Positions 52,103-60,964 of a stretch of DNA of 64,000 nucleotides are shown here, piece by piece. A program made the translations under genes and the position numbers. Under the pieces are notes generated by a model. That model had not been told where the DNA came from, ran no database searches, and saw only the letters and a list, made by a program, of their open reading frames with translations. This DNA is from Lactobacillus sp. (GTDB lineage: Bacteria > Bacillota > Bacilli > Lactobacillales > Lactobacillaceae): the NCBI GenBank assembly GCA_022484695.1, contig JAKVKU010000008.1:1-64000 (forward strand), written 5' to 3'. Numbering within the stretch: position 1 is the stretch's first letter; every line of letters starts with the position of its first letter.

Positions 52103-52822
52103 CTATAACGGTAAATCTTTTTTCACAAAGGCAATCGTACCAATACCAAAGGTCGTCGCCGCAATACCGCCTAGGAAGACTAATTTTGGCAACCACTTGA
52201 CCCCCTCGACCATAATGTTTTTATAGTCAAACAAGGAAACAATCGTTAAGTGTTGAATACTTTCTAAGCCCTTTACCCCATAATCGGCGAAGGAACCAAT
52301 TATGGCCAGTAAAATAAACGTAATAACTAATAGACCGCCTGTGCTGAAAGCAAATTTCGATAAGTTAAAGATACCAGAGGCCGCAAACATAATACCAGCA
52401 AATGCCAGTGCTACCAGCAATGCACCTAAATTCAGGTCAACGATTACTTGACTGTGAAAACCTGCGTCTGCAAGATTATTAACAACAAGTCCAGTGGCAG
52501 TCAGTAATCCAAAAGTCACTATTAAAGACCCCACGAAATAGAATATTTGGGTCAAAGCTACCGTACTGCGTTTGATTGGGGCAGTTAGAATATAGGCCAT
52601 GGAACCTTGATCGACTTGACCGGCTAGTAATTTGTTGCCGCTAATGACCACGAATAGGGCAATAATCGTAGAAACTAACATCCCATAAAACATGGGACCA
52701 ACGATAGCTTGTGTCTGTTTCATCATGATTAATTGGCCTAGGATAATATTCATCACCAGGGTGACTAACCCCCAGACTGCAAAGTTTGATTTAAAGGTTT
52801 GTTTAAGTAAAGGAAAACTCAT
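52103..52822 (-). CDS. ABC-2-type permease subunit
   Basis: A 239-residue protein with six predicted helices and the sequence GNKLLAGQVDQGSMAYILTAPIKRS, the conserved cytoplasmic helix of ABC-2 permeases. It is about half the size of full two-domain exporters, so works as a dimer. The only permease alongside two ATPases. ATG with AAAGTGGGAA upstream, 45 bases after the ATPase stop. Confidence 0.85.
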   Translation of the reverse strand: MSFPLLKQTFKSNFAVWGLVTLVMNIILGQLIMMKQTQAIVGPMFYGMLVSTIIALFVVISGNKLLAGQVDQGSMAYILTAPIKRSTVALTQIFYFVGSLIVTFGLLTATGLVVNNLADAGFHSQVIVDLNLGALLVALAFAGIMFAASGIFNLSKFAFSTGGLLVITFILLAIIGSFADYGVKGLESIQHLTIVSLFDYKNIMVEGVKWLPKLVFLGGIAATTFGIGTIAFVKKDLPL

Positions 52823-52866
52823 TTCATAATTCCCACTTTCATTTTTTTGTTTTTATAGTGCCTAGA

Positions 52867-53763
52867 TTAATTGCGTGCAAGTTCTTTTTCAAAGTAATTG
52901 TCTAAAGTCTGGGTCGCAAAATCAATGTCTTTAATGTGAATATGCTGTAATAATTCTAAGAATAGCTGGGTTTGATTCTCAGCAATGACCAAGGTTACAA
53001 TCCGCTGGTTAGCGTCGAAGCGAGTAACTTCAAAATTGGATTGCAGTAATTGTTGTGCAGAGTTACTATCGGTTGTTTGAATAGTTACCCGTTGATAATG
53101 ATGCAGTGCGGCGATTCTTTCCTGATTTAAGGTATCAATAATTTGACCGTTTTTTAAAAATAAGATACGATCACAGGTTCGTTCTAACTCATTAAACATA
53201 TGGCTGCTGAGAAAGACAGTTGTGCCGTTTGCCTTCACTTTTAAAACCAATTCAATAAAGGTCTCACGCATGACTGGATCTAGACCAGTTGTTGGCTCGT
53301 CCAGAAGTAGTAATGGTGGTTTGGTCATAAAAGCACAGACCAGTGCGGTTTTTTGCTTCATCCCTTTACTCATTCGCTTAATATCTGCCGTTAAGTCAAT
53401 TTTGAAGCGCTGAATCAATTCATTAACGTAGTCATCTTTTGCGGCATGTAATAGTTCTAATTGGGTCTGTAGAAAGGTTGTGCCAGATTTCGTATCCGGA
53501 AAGGCGATTTCGCCGGGAACATAGCCAATAAATTTCTTCGTCTTAGCAGATTGTTGCCAAGTATTTAAGTTATTAATTGTGCTGTGGCCAGATGTGGGTT
53601 TGATAAAACCCATGAGCATGCGCATGGTCGTTGTCTTACCGGCGCCATTTTGACCCACAATACCAACGATTTCACCTTGCTTAATGGTCAGATTCATGTC
53701 GAAAATACCACGTTGTTTGTGATAGTCTTTGGTTAAAGCCGTTATTTCAATTATTGAACGCAT
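52867..53763 (-). CDS. ABC transporter ATP-binding protein 2
   Basis: A 298-residue ATPase: Walker A GQNGAGKTT, degenerate signature RMSKGMKQKTAL, Walker B LLLLDEPTTGLDP and SSHMFNELERTCD. C-terminal 80-residue accessory domain. AAGGAG precedes the ATG. Similar to but clearly distinct from its neighbour at 53.8-54.7 kb, so the pair may form a heterodimer or alternate on the same permease. Confidence 0.9.
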   Translation of the reverse strand: MRSIIEITALTKDYHKQRGIFDMNLTIKQGEIVGIVGQNGAGKTTTMRMLMGFIKPTSGHSTINNLNTWQQSAKTKKFIGYVPGEIAFPDTKSGTTFLQTQLELLHAAKDDYVNELIQRFKIDLTADIKRMSKGMKQKTALVCAFMTKPPLLLLDEPTTGLDPVMRETFIELVLKVKANGTTVFLSSHMFNELERTCDRILFLKNGQIIDTLNQERIAALHHYQRVTIQTTDSNSAQQLLQSNFEVTRFDANQRIVTLVIAENQTQLFLELLQHIHIKDIDFATQTLDNYFEKELARN

Positions 53764-53780
53764 TGTTTTTCTACACTCCT

Positions 53781-54686
53781 TTAAATCCCTTTGAAGACTT
53801 TATCCGTGCGATAGAAATCTAAGAAATACTGTTCTAAGTCAAATTTGTGTTCAACTAATTTTGTGACATGACAATAGGGTAACTGATAATTAAAAAATTG
53901 ACATAAATCCTCAGTTTTAACTTTCACGATCAAACTATGTTTTTTTCTTGTGACTGTTAAAACAGCAGCAGCAGCTGCTAAATCTGCCTGGTTCGCAAAA
54001 TATAATTCGAAAATTTTCTCGCCTTTATTTTGCAGTTTATTGGCGTTCACATTCGAAACGATGTGACCTTCCTTAATAATTGCAATGCGATCACAGGTCG
54101 CTTCGACCTCTGGAAAGATGTGACTGGACAGCAGGATGGTTTTGTGGCGCTTTTTTTCTCGAACCATGAATTGCACAAACTTATCTTGTAGCGCAGGATC
54201 CAGGCCACTGGTTGGTTCATCCAATATGAGGATTTCGGGATCCGATAGAAATGCCGTCACAACGGCTAATTTCCGCTTCGTACCTAAACTCATCCGTTTT
54301 GTATTGCCACTTGGATCAAGGTCAAAAAGTGCTAGTAATTCATTTAAATAATGATCATCTTTGACACCTCGCATTTGCTGCATCATCCGAATGAATGCCC
54401 AGCCGCTGATACCCTCTGGGAGTGCAATTTCACCGGGGAGGTAGCCGACATGTCTCATGATTTTGTCATATTGAGTTGTCGCATCAAAGCCCATTACTTT
54501 CACAGTACCTTTATCAGGTTTGGTGAAACCCATGAGGTGGCGAATCGTTGTGGTCTTTCCAGCACCATTGGGTCCCAAAAAGCCAAATACTTCACCTGCT
54601 TTAATTTTGAAATTGACATTGAAAATACCCCGACCATGACCAAAATCTTTGGTCAAGTTTTCAATTTTGATAGTGTCTTCTGTCAT
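53781..54686 (-). CDS. ABC transporter ATP-binding protein 1
   Basis: A 301-residue ATPase, first gene of the operon: Walker A GPNGAGKTT, signature-equivalent MSLGTKRKLAV, Walker B ILILDEPTSGLDP and SSHIFPEVEATCD. An accessory C-terminal domain ends FYRTDKVFKG. AAAAGAGG precedes the ATG. It leads ATPase 2, permease, kinase and regulator on the same strand, suggesting a sensor-linked exporter, perhaps for antimicrobial peptides or lipids (inference). Confidence 0.9.
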   Translation of the reverse strand: MTEDTIKIENLTKDFGHGRGIFNVNFKIKAGEVFGFLGPNGAGKTTTIRHLMGFTKPDKGTVKVMGFDATTQYDKIMRHVGYLPGEIALPEGISGWAFIRMMQQMRGVKDDHYLNELLALFDLDPSGNTKRMSLGTKRKLAVVTAFLSDPEILILDEPTSGLDPALQDKFVQFMVREKKRHKTILLSSHIFPEVEATCDRIAIIKEGHIVSNVNANKLQNKGEKIFELYFANQADLAAAAAVLTVTRKKHSLIVKVKTEDLCQFFNYQLPYCHVTKLVEHKFDLEQYFLDFYRTDKVFKGI

Positions 54687-54839
54687 TTATTTGCCTCTTT
54701 TATGCAATTAATTATTTCAAGTAGTTGGTTTTGCTTAACTTGATGTTATTATTATCTATTTATCAGTTGCTTTTGATAATGGACCTTTGGGAATGATTTT
54801 ACTTCCCTAAAGGGAGATTCTGCAGCAGCAAGAAATGAA

Positions 54840-54920
54840 ATGAATTTAGCGCTATTCATTTTAATTGGGATCGATATGATGCTAGCTTATGAAATATTTG
54901 ACTTTATGAACAATAAATAG
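54840..54920 (+). CDS. Possible 26-aa hydrophobic peptide
   Basis: An ORF reading MNLALFILIGIDMMLAYEI and ending DFMNNK, in the 275-base gap upstream of the ABC/two-component operon, on the opposite strand. It has the look of a small membrane peptide, but the only purine-rich stretch (AAAGGGAGA) is about 25 bases before the ATG, so translation is doubtful. Apart from the terminator at 54919-54956 I see nothing else in this gap. Confidence 0.2.
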   Translation: MNLALFILIGIDMMLAYEIFDFMNNK

Positions 54921-54956
54921 GACCTATGCAACTTTTAACCAAATTGCATAGATCCT
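54919..54956 (-). terminator. Terminator of the 131-aa membrane-protein gene
   Basis: AGGACCTATGCAA / TTGCATAGATCCT with one mismatch, followed on the minus strand by TATTTATTG. Confidence 0.7.
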
Positions 54957-54961
54957 ATCTC

Positions 54962-55348
54962 TTAACGATAAAATAAACAAACAATCCCACCGACAATCAA
55001 TAACGGTAACGTGACTAACATCAACACGGGTGTAAACAAAGGCAGCAGGCTGGCCAGTAAAAGAATAGCTGGACCAAGTAGGGTCTTATGGAAACGCCGG
55101 GTTACTTTTAGGCGCCAAGCCTCCCGCAGTAGCGTCAGCAATAAGACCGCCAAGCCCACAAAGTAGCCCAGATAAATGAGGCGACCTAGGAGATTGAAGG
55201 TGGCCAGTAGCCAAGTTAGTTGCACCGGCCCCAGAGTGGCGGCGATGCTGCCCAGGGGCGCCACAATCGAACCGATGCCCAAAATCAGGGCGATCACGCC
55301 TAAAACTAGACTTAAATAATGCCAAATAAAACGTTGTAATCCCACCAT
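54962..55348 (-). CDS. Four-helix membrane protein of unknown function
   Basis: About 128 residues, nearly all hydrophobic, with four likely helices (roughly 9-30, 40-68, 90-107, 109-126) and a basic loop (REAWRLKVTRRFHKT). ATG 55348 is preferred, with GAGGTGAGG upstream; GTG 55357 is an alternative. I recognise no family. Monocistronic. Confidence 0.65.
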   Translation of the reverse strand: MVGLQRFIWHYLSLVLGVIALILGIGSIVAPLGSIAATLGPVQLTWLLATFNLLGRLIYLGYFVGLAVLLLTLLREAWRLKVTRRFHKTLLGPAILLLASLLPLFTPVLMLVTLPLLIVGGIVCLFYR

Positions 55349-55529
55349 GATCCTCACCTCGTTAGCAAACGGGTTGACGTAACTTACTAACTTGATTTTA
55401 GCGATAACTTGGCAATGATGACAGCAATTAGTCCTAGATTAACACGACAGCAACATTTTATTAGTACTTCGCAAACATTTCCCAGGCATAATAGAATCAT
55501 GGTCAAGGCAAGCAATAAGGAGGTACATC

Positions 55530-55694
55530 ATGGCAGTCAAACAGATTCATGCAATCCTACTGAGCATCGTGGGGGGTGTCGCTTTTGGCTTAGTCATGTG
55601 CTTAACCTTAAAGCCAGAAATTAACGCCTTGTTGCAACATATTGTATTTCAGGGAATGACCCAAATCGCTGATTGGCTCACCAAGCTGATCTAA
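55530..55694 (+). CDS. Small membrane protein (54 aa)
   Basis: 54 residues: MAVKQIHAILLSIVGG, then more hydrophobic residues (helix about 8-28), and an amphipathic C-terminus ending DWLTKLI. AAGGAGG lies 6 bases before the ATG, a near-perfect ribosome site. It precedes the 93-aa gene by 26 bases on the same strand, and that gene has an equally strong site. Unknown family. Confidence 0.6.
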   Translation: MAVKQIHAILLSIVGGVAFGLVMCLTLKPEINALLQHIVFQGMTQIADWLTKLI

Positions 55695-55720
55695 CCAGAC
55701 AAGTCAAGGAGGACTGCATC

Positions 55721-56002
55721 ATGACAGACAAAAATTATCGTTTGAAGACAACTAATCACAATGGGGAACCAACTGTCAATGAAAAAATCGGTGGCACGAT
55801 CAAAGCCGGCAATGACAAAATTGCCAAGACGCTATTCGGCGCTAACAAAAAGATCGAAAAGGGCGTTGTGGGGACTTACAAGAAAATCGAGTCAGCTTTT
55901 GTGGACAAGTTCTTAGAAGAAGTGCCGGATGAAGCCAGTCAAGCTAAACCAGTCCAAGCCAAAACAACTAAACCAGTGGATAAACCAACAGAACAACTAT
56001 AA
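55721..56002 (+). CDS. Small soluble helical protein (93 aa)
   Basis: 93 residues, highly charged. It contains related Lys-rich segments (GGTIKAGNDKIAKTLFGANKKIEKGVVG and TYKKIESAFVDKFLE, joined) in a pattern of short amphipathic helices common in small Firmicute proteins (V-x-G-Y-K-K-I-E-x-x-F-V-D-x-F-L). The C-terminus is Lys/Pro/Thr-rich and disordered. AAGGAGGA precedes ATG 55721. Function unknown; probably in one transcript with the 54-aa membrane protein. Confidence 0.68.
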   Translation: MTDKNYRLKTTNHNGEPTVNEKIGGTIKAGNDKIAKTLFGANKKIEKGVVGTYKKIESAFVDKFLEEVPDEASQAKPVQAKTTKPVDKPTEQL

Positions 56003-56015
56003 ATAAAGCAATTCG

Positions 56016-56048
56016 CGCCAGCCGTCGGTAAATTTTACCGGCGTTTTT
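56016..56048. terminator. Bidirectional terminator
   Basis: CGGTAA-ATT-TTACCG core with GC flanks and TTTTTATTT on the plus side, serving the small-protein genes and the converging AraC gene. Confidence 0.6.
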
Positions 56049-56050
56049 AT

Positions 56051-56854
56051 TTACCCGGAAATATAGTCTTCCTTGACGCTCTTTTCATACCAGGTCACCG
56101 CTGATGACCGGCGATATTCAGCGGGACTCAGTTTATTCAGGACTTTAAAATTGCGATTGAAGGTGCGCTGGTTGGCATAGCCCACGTTAAAGGCAATTTG
56201 GGTGATGGGGTCATCGGTATTTTTCAACAGCTGCCGGGCCTTAGAGATCCGGAAACGGTTCAGGTATTGGGTGTAGGCCATCCCCATGACCTGCTGAAAT
56301 AATTTAGATAAATAAACATAATCATATTCCATGACCTGGGATATTTGTTTCAGCGTACAAGTTTCCATATAATGGGCATTAACGTAATCTAAAATATTAT
56401 GGACAATATTTAACCGGGACGAGGTTTTCCGCGGGGTAAAGGTGGTTTGTTCCACCAGGCGATCACATAGGCCGTAAAGTAGGCTCTTAATGCCAAAAAT
56501 GGTGGCGGTCCGGTTAAAATTAAGGGCTTGATTATAAAAGACAATGGGATTTTCCGGGACTAAATCCTGATATTGTTCATTAAAGGCCCCAATGATTTCC
56601 GGGGAAAAAAGGACAATTGTTACCTTGGTATTGGGCGCCATCTCAAAACTATGCATTTGATTGGGAAAGACCAGGGCAAACTGCCGGGCATTGACCCGGT
56701 AAGTCTGTTCTTCGATTTGCAGGTGCAATTGACCTTGTTGGATCAAGATGAGTTCATAGGCCCGGTGGAGATGGACGGGGAAGTTGAAGTTTGTGAGTTC
56801 GAAGTGTTTAAAAATTGGTGAATTCTCTAAGCCAAAATGCTGAAATAAGACCAT
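56051..56854 (-). CDS. AraC-family regulator of the xyloside locus
   Basis: A 267-residue regulator with an N-terminal cupin (FPVHLHRAYELILIQQGQLHLQ, split) and C-terminal AraC domain (TLKQISQVMEYDYVYLSKLFQ, QIAFNVGYANQRTFNRNFK). GGGGGGA precedes the ATG. It is divergent from the GH120 gene, 120 bases apart, so it most likely activates that operon. The intergenic region holds a cre-like box. Confidence 0.87.
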   Translation of the reverse strand: MVLFQHFGLENSPIFKHFELTNFNFPVHLHRAYELILIQQGQLHLQIEEQTYRVNARQFALVFPNQMHSFEMAPNTKVTIVLFSPEIIGAFNEQYQDLVPENPIVFYNQALNFNRTATIFGIKSLLYGLCDRLVEQTTFTPRKTSSRLNIVHNILDYVNAHYMETCTLKQISQVMEYDYVYLSKLFQQVMGMAYTQYLNRFRISKARQLLKNTDDPITQIAFNVGYANQRTFNRNFKVLNKLSPAEYRRSSAVTWYEKSVKEDYISG

Positions 56855-56926
56855 CTTTTAAATCCCCCCTTGAAATTATCACAATTATTGTCCATTGAAT
56901 GACAAATTGCAATCTATCATATCCAT

Positions 56927-56940
56927 TGTAAGCGCTGTAT
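56927..56940 (+). promoter_or_regulatory. cre-like CcpA box before GH120
   Basis: TGTAAGCGCTGTAT matches TGWAANCGNTNWCA at 12 of 14, with a perfect TGTAAGCGCT half. It is next to a -10-like TATAAA (56941-56946). Confidence 0.6.
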
Positions 56941-56974
56941 TATAAATATACCAAATCGAAAGGAGAATGGCACA

Positions 56975-58903
56975 TTGACGACTTATCATGTCACGAAAAC
57001 TGGCGCCGACACCAACGCTGGCACGGCCAAAGCCCCATTTTTGACCATTAATCAAGCTGCTCAAGTTGCCCAAGCCGGCGATGAAGTCCTTGTCCATCAA
57101 GGGATTTATCGAGAATGGGTCAACCCTAAATTTGGTGGCCAAAGTCCTGAAAAAATGATTACTTACCAAGCCCAGCCGGGGGAGCAGGTGGTCATTAAAG
57201 GTTCTGAAATCATTGCGGACTGGCAAGCCGTTGAAGCTGGCGTTTGGCAGGCCACTATTCAAAATGTCTTATTTGGTAAGTTCAATCCCTTTGCCACCAA
57301 ATTGGCTGGGGATTGGCTGGAACAGCCCCAAGGCCGCCATGCCGGGGCAGTGTATTACAATGGCCGAGCCTTATATGAGGCCAGTGACTACGGTGAAATG
57401 CTGGCCGGCAACGCCCCGGCGGCACCCGTGGATTATATTACCCAAAAAGCCGTTGCTGACCCGGACGCCGATTTTAGAAGTTATCGCTGGTTTGCCCAAG
57501 TTGAACAGACGGAAACCAAACTATTCATCAATTGTCATGACCTGGACCCTAACCAAGGCCTAGTAGAAGTCAATGTGCGCCCATGCTGTTTTTATCCAAC
57601 GCAAAAGGGCCTGAATTATATTCGCGTCACGGGTTTTGAAATGGCCCAAGCAGCCACCAACTGGGCTCCGCCCACAGCTACGCAAGAAGGACTCATCGGC
57701 GTGAATTGGTCGAAGGGCTGGGTCATTGACCACAACGATTTACACGACGCCAAGTGCAGTGCCCTCAGCCTGGGGTCCACCCCCATGGCCCAGGAAAATC
57801 AGTTCTCCAAGCGCCACGATAAGCCCGGGTACCAATACCAAATTGAAACCCTGTTTGCCGCCTATCAAGCAAATTGGGATAAAGCCCATATTGGCAGCCA
57901 CCATATTCACCACAACCACATCCACGATTGCGGCCAAGCCGGGATCATAGGCTTTTTAGGGGGCGCCTTTAGCAAAATTGCCGATAATCATATTGCCAAT
58001 ATTGGCACCCGCTGCGAATTCGGGGGCTGGGAAATCGCCGGTTTAAAACTCCACGGCCCTATCGATACCATTATCCGCCATAATCTCATTGAGCACTGTA
58101 CCCTGGGGATTTGGCTGGATTGGCAAACCCAAGGTACCCGGATCACTCGCAATGTACTCACCGACAACCTCCGGGACCTACTATCGGAAGTCAACCACGG
58201 CCCATTTTTAGTGGACCATAATGTCTTCTTATCCCCGGTGGCCATCCATGAATATGCCCAGGGCGGGGCCTTTGTCCACAATTTAATCACTGGCAGTATT
58301 GCCATTCAAAGTGTGCTGAACCGCACCACGCCTTATCATGTCCCCCACAGTACCGCTATTTTAGGCTATGCCTGCGTTTACGGTGGGGATGACCGCTATT
58401 ACAATAATATTTTTGCTTCACGAAAGGGCTATGAACCCACGGGGACTCAAATGTATAACGGCAGTCCCCGGGATATGACCGCCTTTATTCAAGCCGTCAC
58501 GCTGCGGCTGCCCGGGGATGTGGAGTTATTTGAGACCGTCCGCCAACCGGCTTATATCAAGGGCAATGCTTATTTTAAAGGCACTTTGCCCTATGCTGAT
58601 GAAGATTTAGCGCTGGCGGCCACCACGAAGACCCTGGGGCTAAAAGTCCAGCGCCGCGCCACAGCCATCAGCTTGACCTTAAAGGTGCCAGCGGCCTTGG
58701 TGGCCTTCAAAGTGCCCCAACAAAGCACGGCAACCTTAGGCCAGGCTCGCTTAGCTGGCGCTAAGTTTGACAACCCTGACGGCAGCCCAATTGTCTTAAA
58801 TGAAGATTTCTTTGGCGAAAAAACAGCTAGCGATCAGCGCTTAGCCGGCCCCTTTGCCCATTTAACGGTAGGGGATAACATACTGGATTTGTTTGATTTG
58901 TAA
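56975..58903 (+). CDS. GH120 beta-xylosidase (right-handed beta-helix)
   Basis: A 642-residue intracellular enzyme resembling XylC of Thermoanaerobacterium along its length: YHVTKTGADTNAGT start, YREWVNPKF, FEMAQAATNWAPPTA, NWSKGW, and the catalytic region with Asp382 in WLDWQTQGTR and Glu405 in EVNHGPFLVDHN. These residue numbers coincide with the XylC pair Asp382/Glu405. It removes xylose from xylo-oligosaccharides. Start is TTG with AAAGGAGAA about 8 bases upstream and no alternative ATG. It is followed by a TetR gene 15 bases on. Confidence 0.92.
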   Translation: MTTYHVTKTGADTNAGTAKAPFLTINQAAQVAQAGDEVLVHQGIYREWVNPKFGGQSPEKMITYQAQPGEQVVIKGSEIIADWQAVEAGVWQATIQNVLFGKFNPFATKLAGDWLEQPQGRHAGAVYYNGRALYEASDYGEMLAGNAPAAPVDYITQKAVADPDADFRSYRWFAQVEQTETKLFINCHDLDPNQGLVEVNVRPCCFYPTQKGLNYIRVTGFEMAQAATNWAPPTATQEGLIGVNWSKGWVIDHNDLHDAKCSALSLGSTPMAQENQFSKRHDKPGYQYQIETLFAAYQANWDKAHIGSHHIHHNHIHDCGQAGIIGFLGGAFSKIADNHIANIGTRCEFGGWEIAGLKLHGPIDTIIRHNLIEHCTLGIWLDWQTQGTRITRNVLTDNLRDLLSEVNHGPFLVDHNVFLSPVAIHEYAQGGAFVHNLITGSIAIQSVLNRTTPYHVPHSTAILGYACVYGGDDRYYNNIFASRKGYEPTGTQMYNGSPRDMTAFIQAVTLRLPGDVELFETVRQPAYIKGNAYFKGTLPYADEDLALAATTKTLGLKVQRRATAISLTLKVPAALVAFKVPQQSTATLGQARLAGAKFDNPDGSPIVLNEDFFGEKTASDQRLAGPFAHLTVGDNILDLFDL

Positions 58904-58918
58904 AGGGAGGTAATCAAA

Positions 58919-59473
58919 ATGCAGATGATTTCTGGACAAGCTAATGATGGCATCGCACTGAATTTAAATAACACGCAACTAAAGATTTGTGACGCCTTTG
59001 TGGCGTTAAACGACCAGTATCCGGTGGATATGATTTCTATTCAACAATTATGTAAGCGGATACCCATCGCCCGGACCACATTTTATCGTTATTTTAACAA
59101 TATTTGCGAAGTTGAGAGCCTAGTTGAAGCCACCAGCTTGCAGCAATTACAGGCTTTAATGCAGGTTTTAATGGGTGAAACTACCGATAAGACCGCTTTG
59201 TTGGCCCAAGTTCGCGCGCTTTTTGCCCGCAACTGGGCGGCTTGGCAATTACAATTAGTTACCCGCCGAGATGGGGATTGTTTCCTAAAATTAGAGTCTT
59301 TGATCAAAGCCGAAGTGGCCCAACATAGTCTCACCAGTAATTTGCATGCGGAATTTATCGGGTCGGTGATCGTGAGCTTCTTAGTGGGGGTATTGACCCG
59401 GAAATTTGCCCTGAGTACTAGTAGTCTGGGGGAGTTGACCCAATCCATCGCCCAACTATCTCGGCTTAAATAA
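58919..59473 (+). CDS. TetR-family-like regulator
   Basis: A 184-residue protein with a TetR-type helix-turn-helix (about 20-70, PVDMISIQQLCKRIPIARTTFYRYF) and a helical remainder. AAAGGGAGG precedes the ATG; it is co-transcribed with GH120. It may repress the downstream MFS/GH30 genes through the GGTT-type dyad at 59550-59569, or its own operon. Confidence 0.78.
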   Translation: MQMISGQANDGIALNLNNTQLKICDAFVALNDQYPVDMISIQQLCKRIPIARTTFYRYFNNICEVESLVEATSLQQLQALMQVLMGETTDKTALLAQVRALFARNWAAWQLQLVTRRDGDCFLKLESLIKAEVAQHSLTSNLHAEFIGSVIVSFLVGVLTRKFALSTSSLGELTQSIAQLSRLK

Positions 59474-59530
59474 CGATAAAAAAATCGCGCATGCTACACA
59501 AATTGGTCAGGGTGTAGTTTGCTAGTCATC

Positions 59531-59569
59531 AGGAAGCGGTTACAATGATGTTGGTTGATAAGTTAAACC
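59531..59569 (+). promoter_or_regulatory. cre-like box and dyad before the MFS/GH30 operon
   Basis: AGGAAGCGGTTACA (59531-59544, 12 of 14 to cre) overlaps a -10-like TACAAT. TTGGTT-GATAAGT-TAAACCAA (59551-59571 region) is an inverted repeat just downstream. Confidence 0.5.
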
Positions 59570-59652
59570 AACCATCGCGATGGCATTGCTTACTTTTAAA
59601 AACGCAACTAACATGCATTTAGTTACGATCACACAAGAAAAAGGTGAAAATA

Positions 59653-60927
59653 ATGTCAAAAAGTACCGAAAATGAAGTTGTTTGGCAAGATACCATTGAA
59701 GACAACCAACAACCAAAGGCACCCATTAAAATTGGGCTGGCCACTGGCCTCGGGGCACTGCTGTGGTTAGGCCCGTACCTGGGGGTCAATGCCGTCTTAC
59801 TACCCGCCAAAGTCCAACAAATCGTACCCGCTGATAAAGCCCAAGTTGTGGCTTTACTGGCCTCGGCAGCCATGATCGTGGCCACCTTAGCCAATATCAT
59901 CATCGGGGGCTTATCAGATTTGACCCGCTCCAGATGGGGGCGCCGGACACCGTGGATCATTGCCGGGTCCGTTGGAGGCTTAGTTACTTTAATTTGGTTT
60001 AACGCCGCTAGTTCCGTGATCATGATGGTGGTTTCCTGGTGTTTCTATCAAGTTTTTCTAAACGCCATTGTGGCGCCACTGCTGGCCTTCTTACAAGACC
60101 AGGTCGCGCCAAAACATCGGGGCACGATTTCTTCCATCTACGCCTTTGGTTACGTTATCGGGCAATATGGTGGTCAAGTTTTAGGGGCCCAGTTCTTAGG
60201 CTCTGTGGGCACCGGGATCATCGTCATGGGTGTGTTAACCCTCTTTGCCGGCCCATTAGCCGCCGTCATCGTCCGGGAACCCTCCAGTAAAGCCATGCCC
60301 AAGAAACACTTTACCTTTGACATGTTCGTGCAAAACTTTGTCTTTCCAATTCATCACGCCCGGGATTTCTACTTAGCCTTATTCGGGAAAATGATGATCA
60401 ATACCGCCACAACAGCTATTATGGGTTATCAGCTATACATTTTAAGCGATTATATTAAATTAAATACCAGTGGCCAGCAAAAATATGTCTCCATCATTTC
60501 AACCTTAATGATGGTAACGGCCATTGTCATGTCCATCACCGCCGGCCCAATTTCCGATAAAATCAAGAGTCGGAAAATCCCCGTGTTCACTGCTGCTTTG
60601 TTAGTAGCCATTGGGGTTGCCATGCCAGCCTTCTCCAACGCCCCTTGGACCATGATCGTCTATGGGTTAGTCGCTGGTTTAGGGATGGGGATTTTCTTCT
60701 CCGTGGACCAAGCGCTGAACTTGGAAGTCTTGCCAGATCCTAACACCGCTGCCAAAGATTTGGGGATTTTGAACTTAGCTAACACTGGTTCCCAAATTTT
60801 AGGACCCATCGTGGCCGCTGCCATCGTAACGGCTGCCCATGGCAGTTACTACGGTATCTTCCCAGTCTGTGCTGCCTTGTCCTTAGTAGGTGGCATCCTA
60901 GTCCTGATGATCAAAAAAGTGAAATAA
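59653..60927 (+). CDS. MFS sugar transporter (GPH/SLC45-like)
   Basis: About 424 residues and 12 helices. GGLSDLTRSRWGRRTPWII is the loop 2-3 motif of SLC45/GPH-like sugar transporters, and PMPKKHF-type mid-loop separates two six-helix halves. ATG 59653 follows AAAAAGGTG. It precedes GH30 by 37 bases; the pair sits between GH120 and a ROK repressor, so xylo-oligosaccharide or related glycoside uptake is inferred. Confidence 0.85.
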   Translation: MSKSTENEVVWQDTIEDNQQPKAPIKIGLATGLGALLWLGPYLGVNAVLLPAKVQQIVPADKAQVVALLASAAMIVATLANIIIGGLSDLTRSRWGRRTPWIIAGSVGGLVTLIWFNAASSVIMMVVSWCFYQVFLNAIVAPLLAFLQDQVAPKHRGTISSIYAFGYVIGQYGGQVLGAQFLGSVGTGIIVMGVLTLFAGPLAAVIVREPSSKAMPKKHFTFDMFVQNFVFPIHHARDFYLALFGKMMINTATTAIMGYQLYILSDYIKLNTSGQQKYVSIISTLMMVTAIVMSITAGPISDKIKSRKIPVFTAALLVAIGVAMPAFSNAPWTMIVYGLVAGLGMGIFFSVDQALNLEVLPDPNTAAKDLGILNLANTGSQILGPIVAAAIVTAAHGSYYGIFPVCAALSLVGGILVLMIKKVK

Positions 60928-60964
60928 GTAATAGTGACCTAAATATTATATAGAGGTGAATCTA

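Noticed and set aside
50162-54686. Bacteriocin production/immunity locus
   Set aside because: No precursor peptide with a double-Gly leader, modification enzyme or C39 peptidase exporter is nearby.
54840-54920. 26-aa ORF as a confident gene
   Set aside because: No properly placed ribosome site; listed only as a low-confidence feature.
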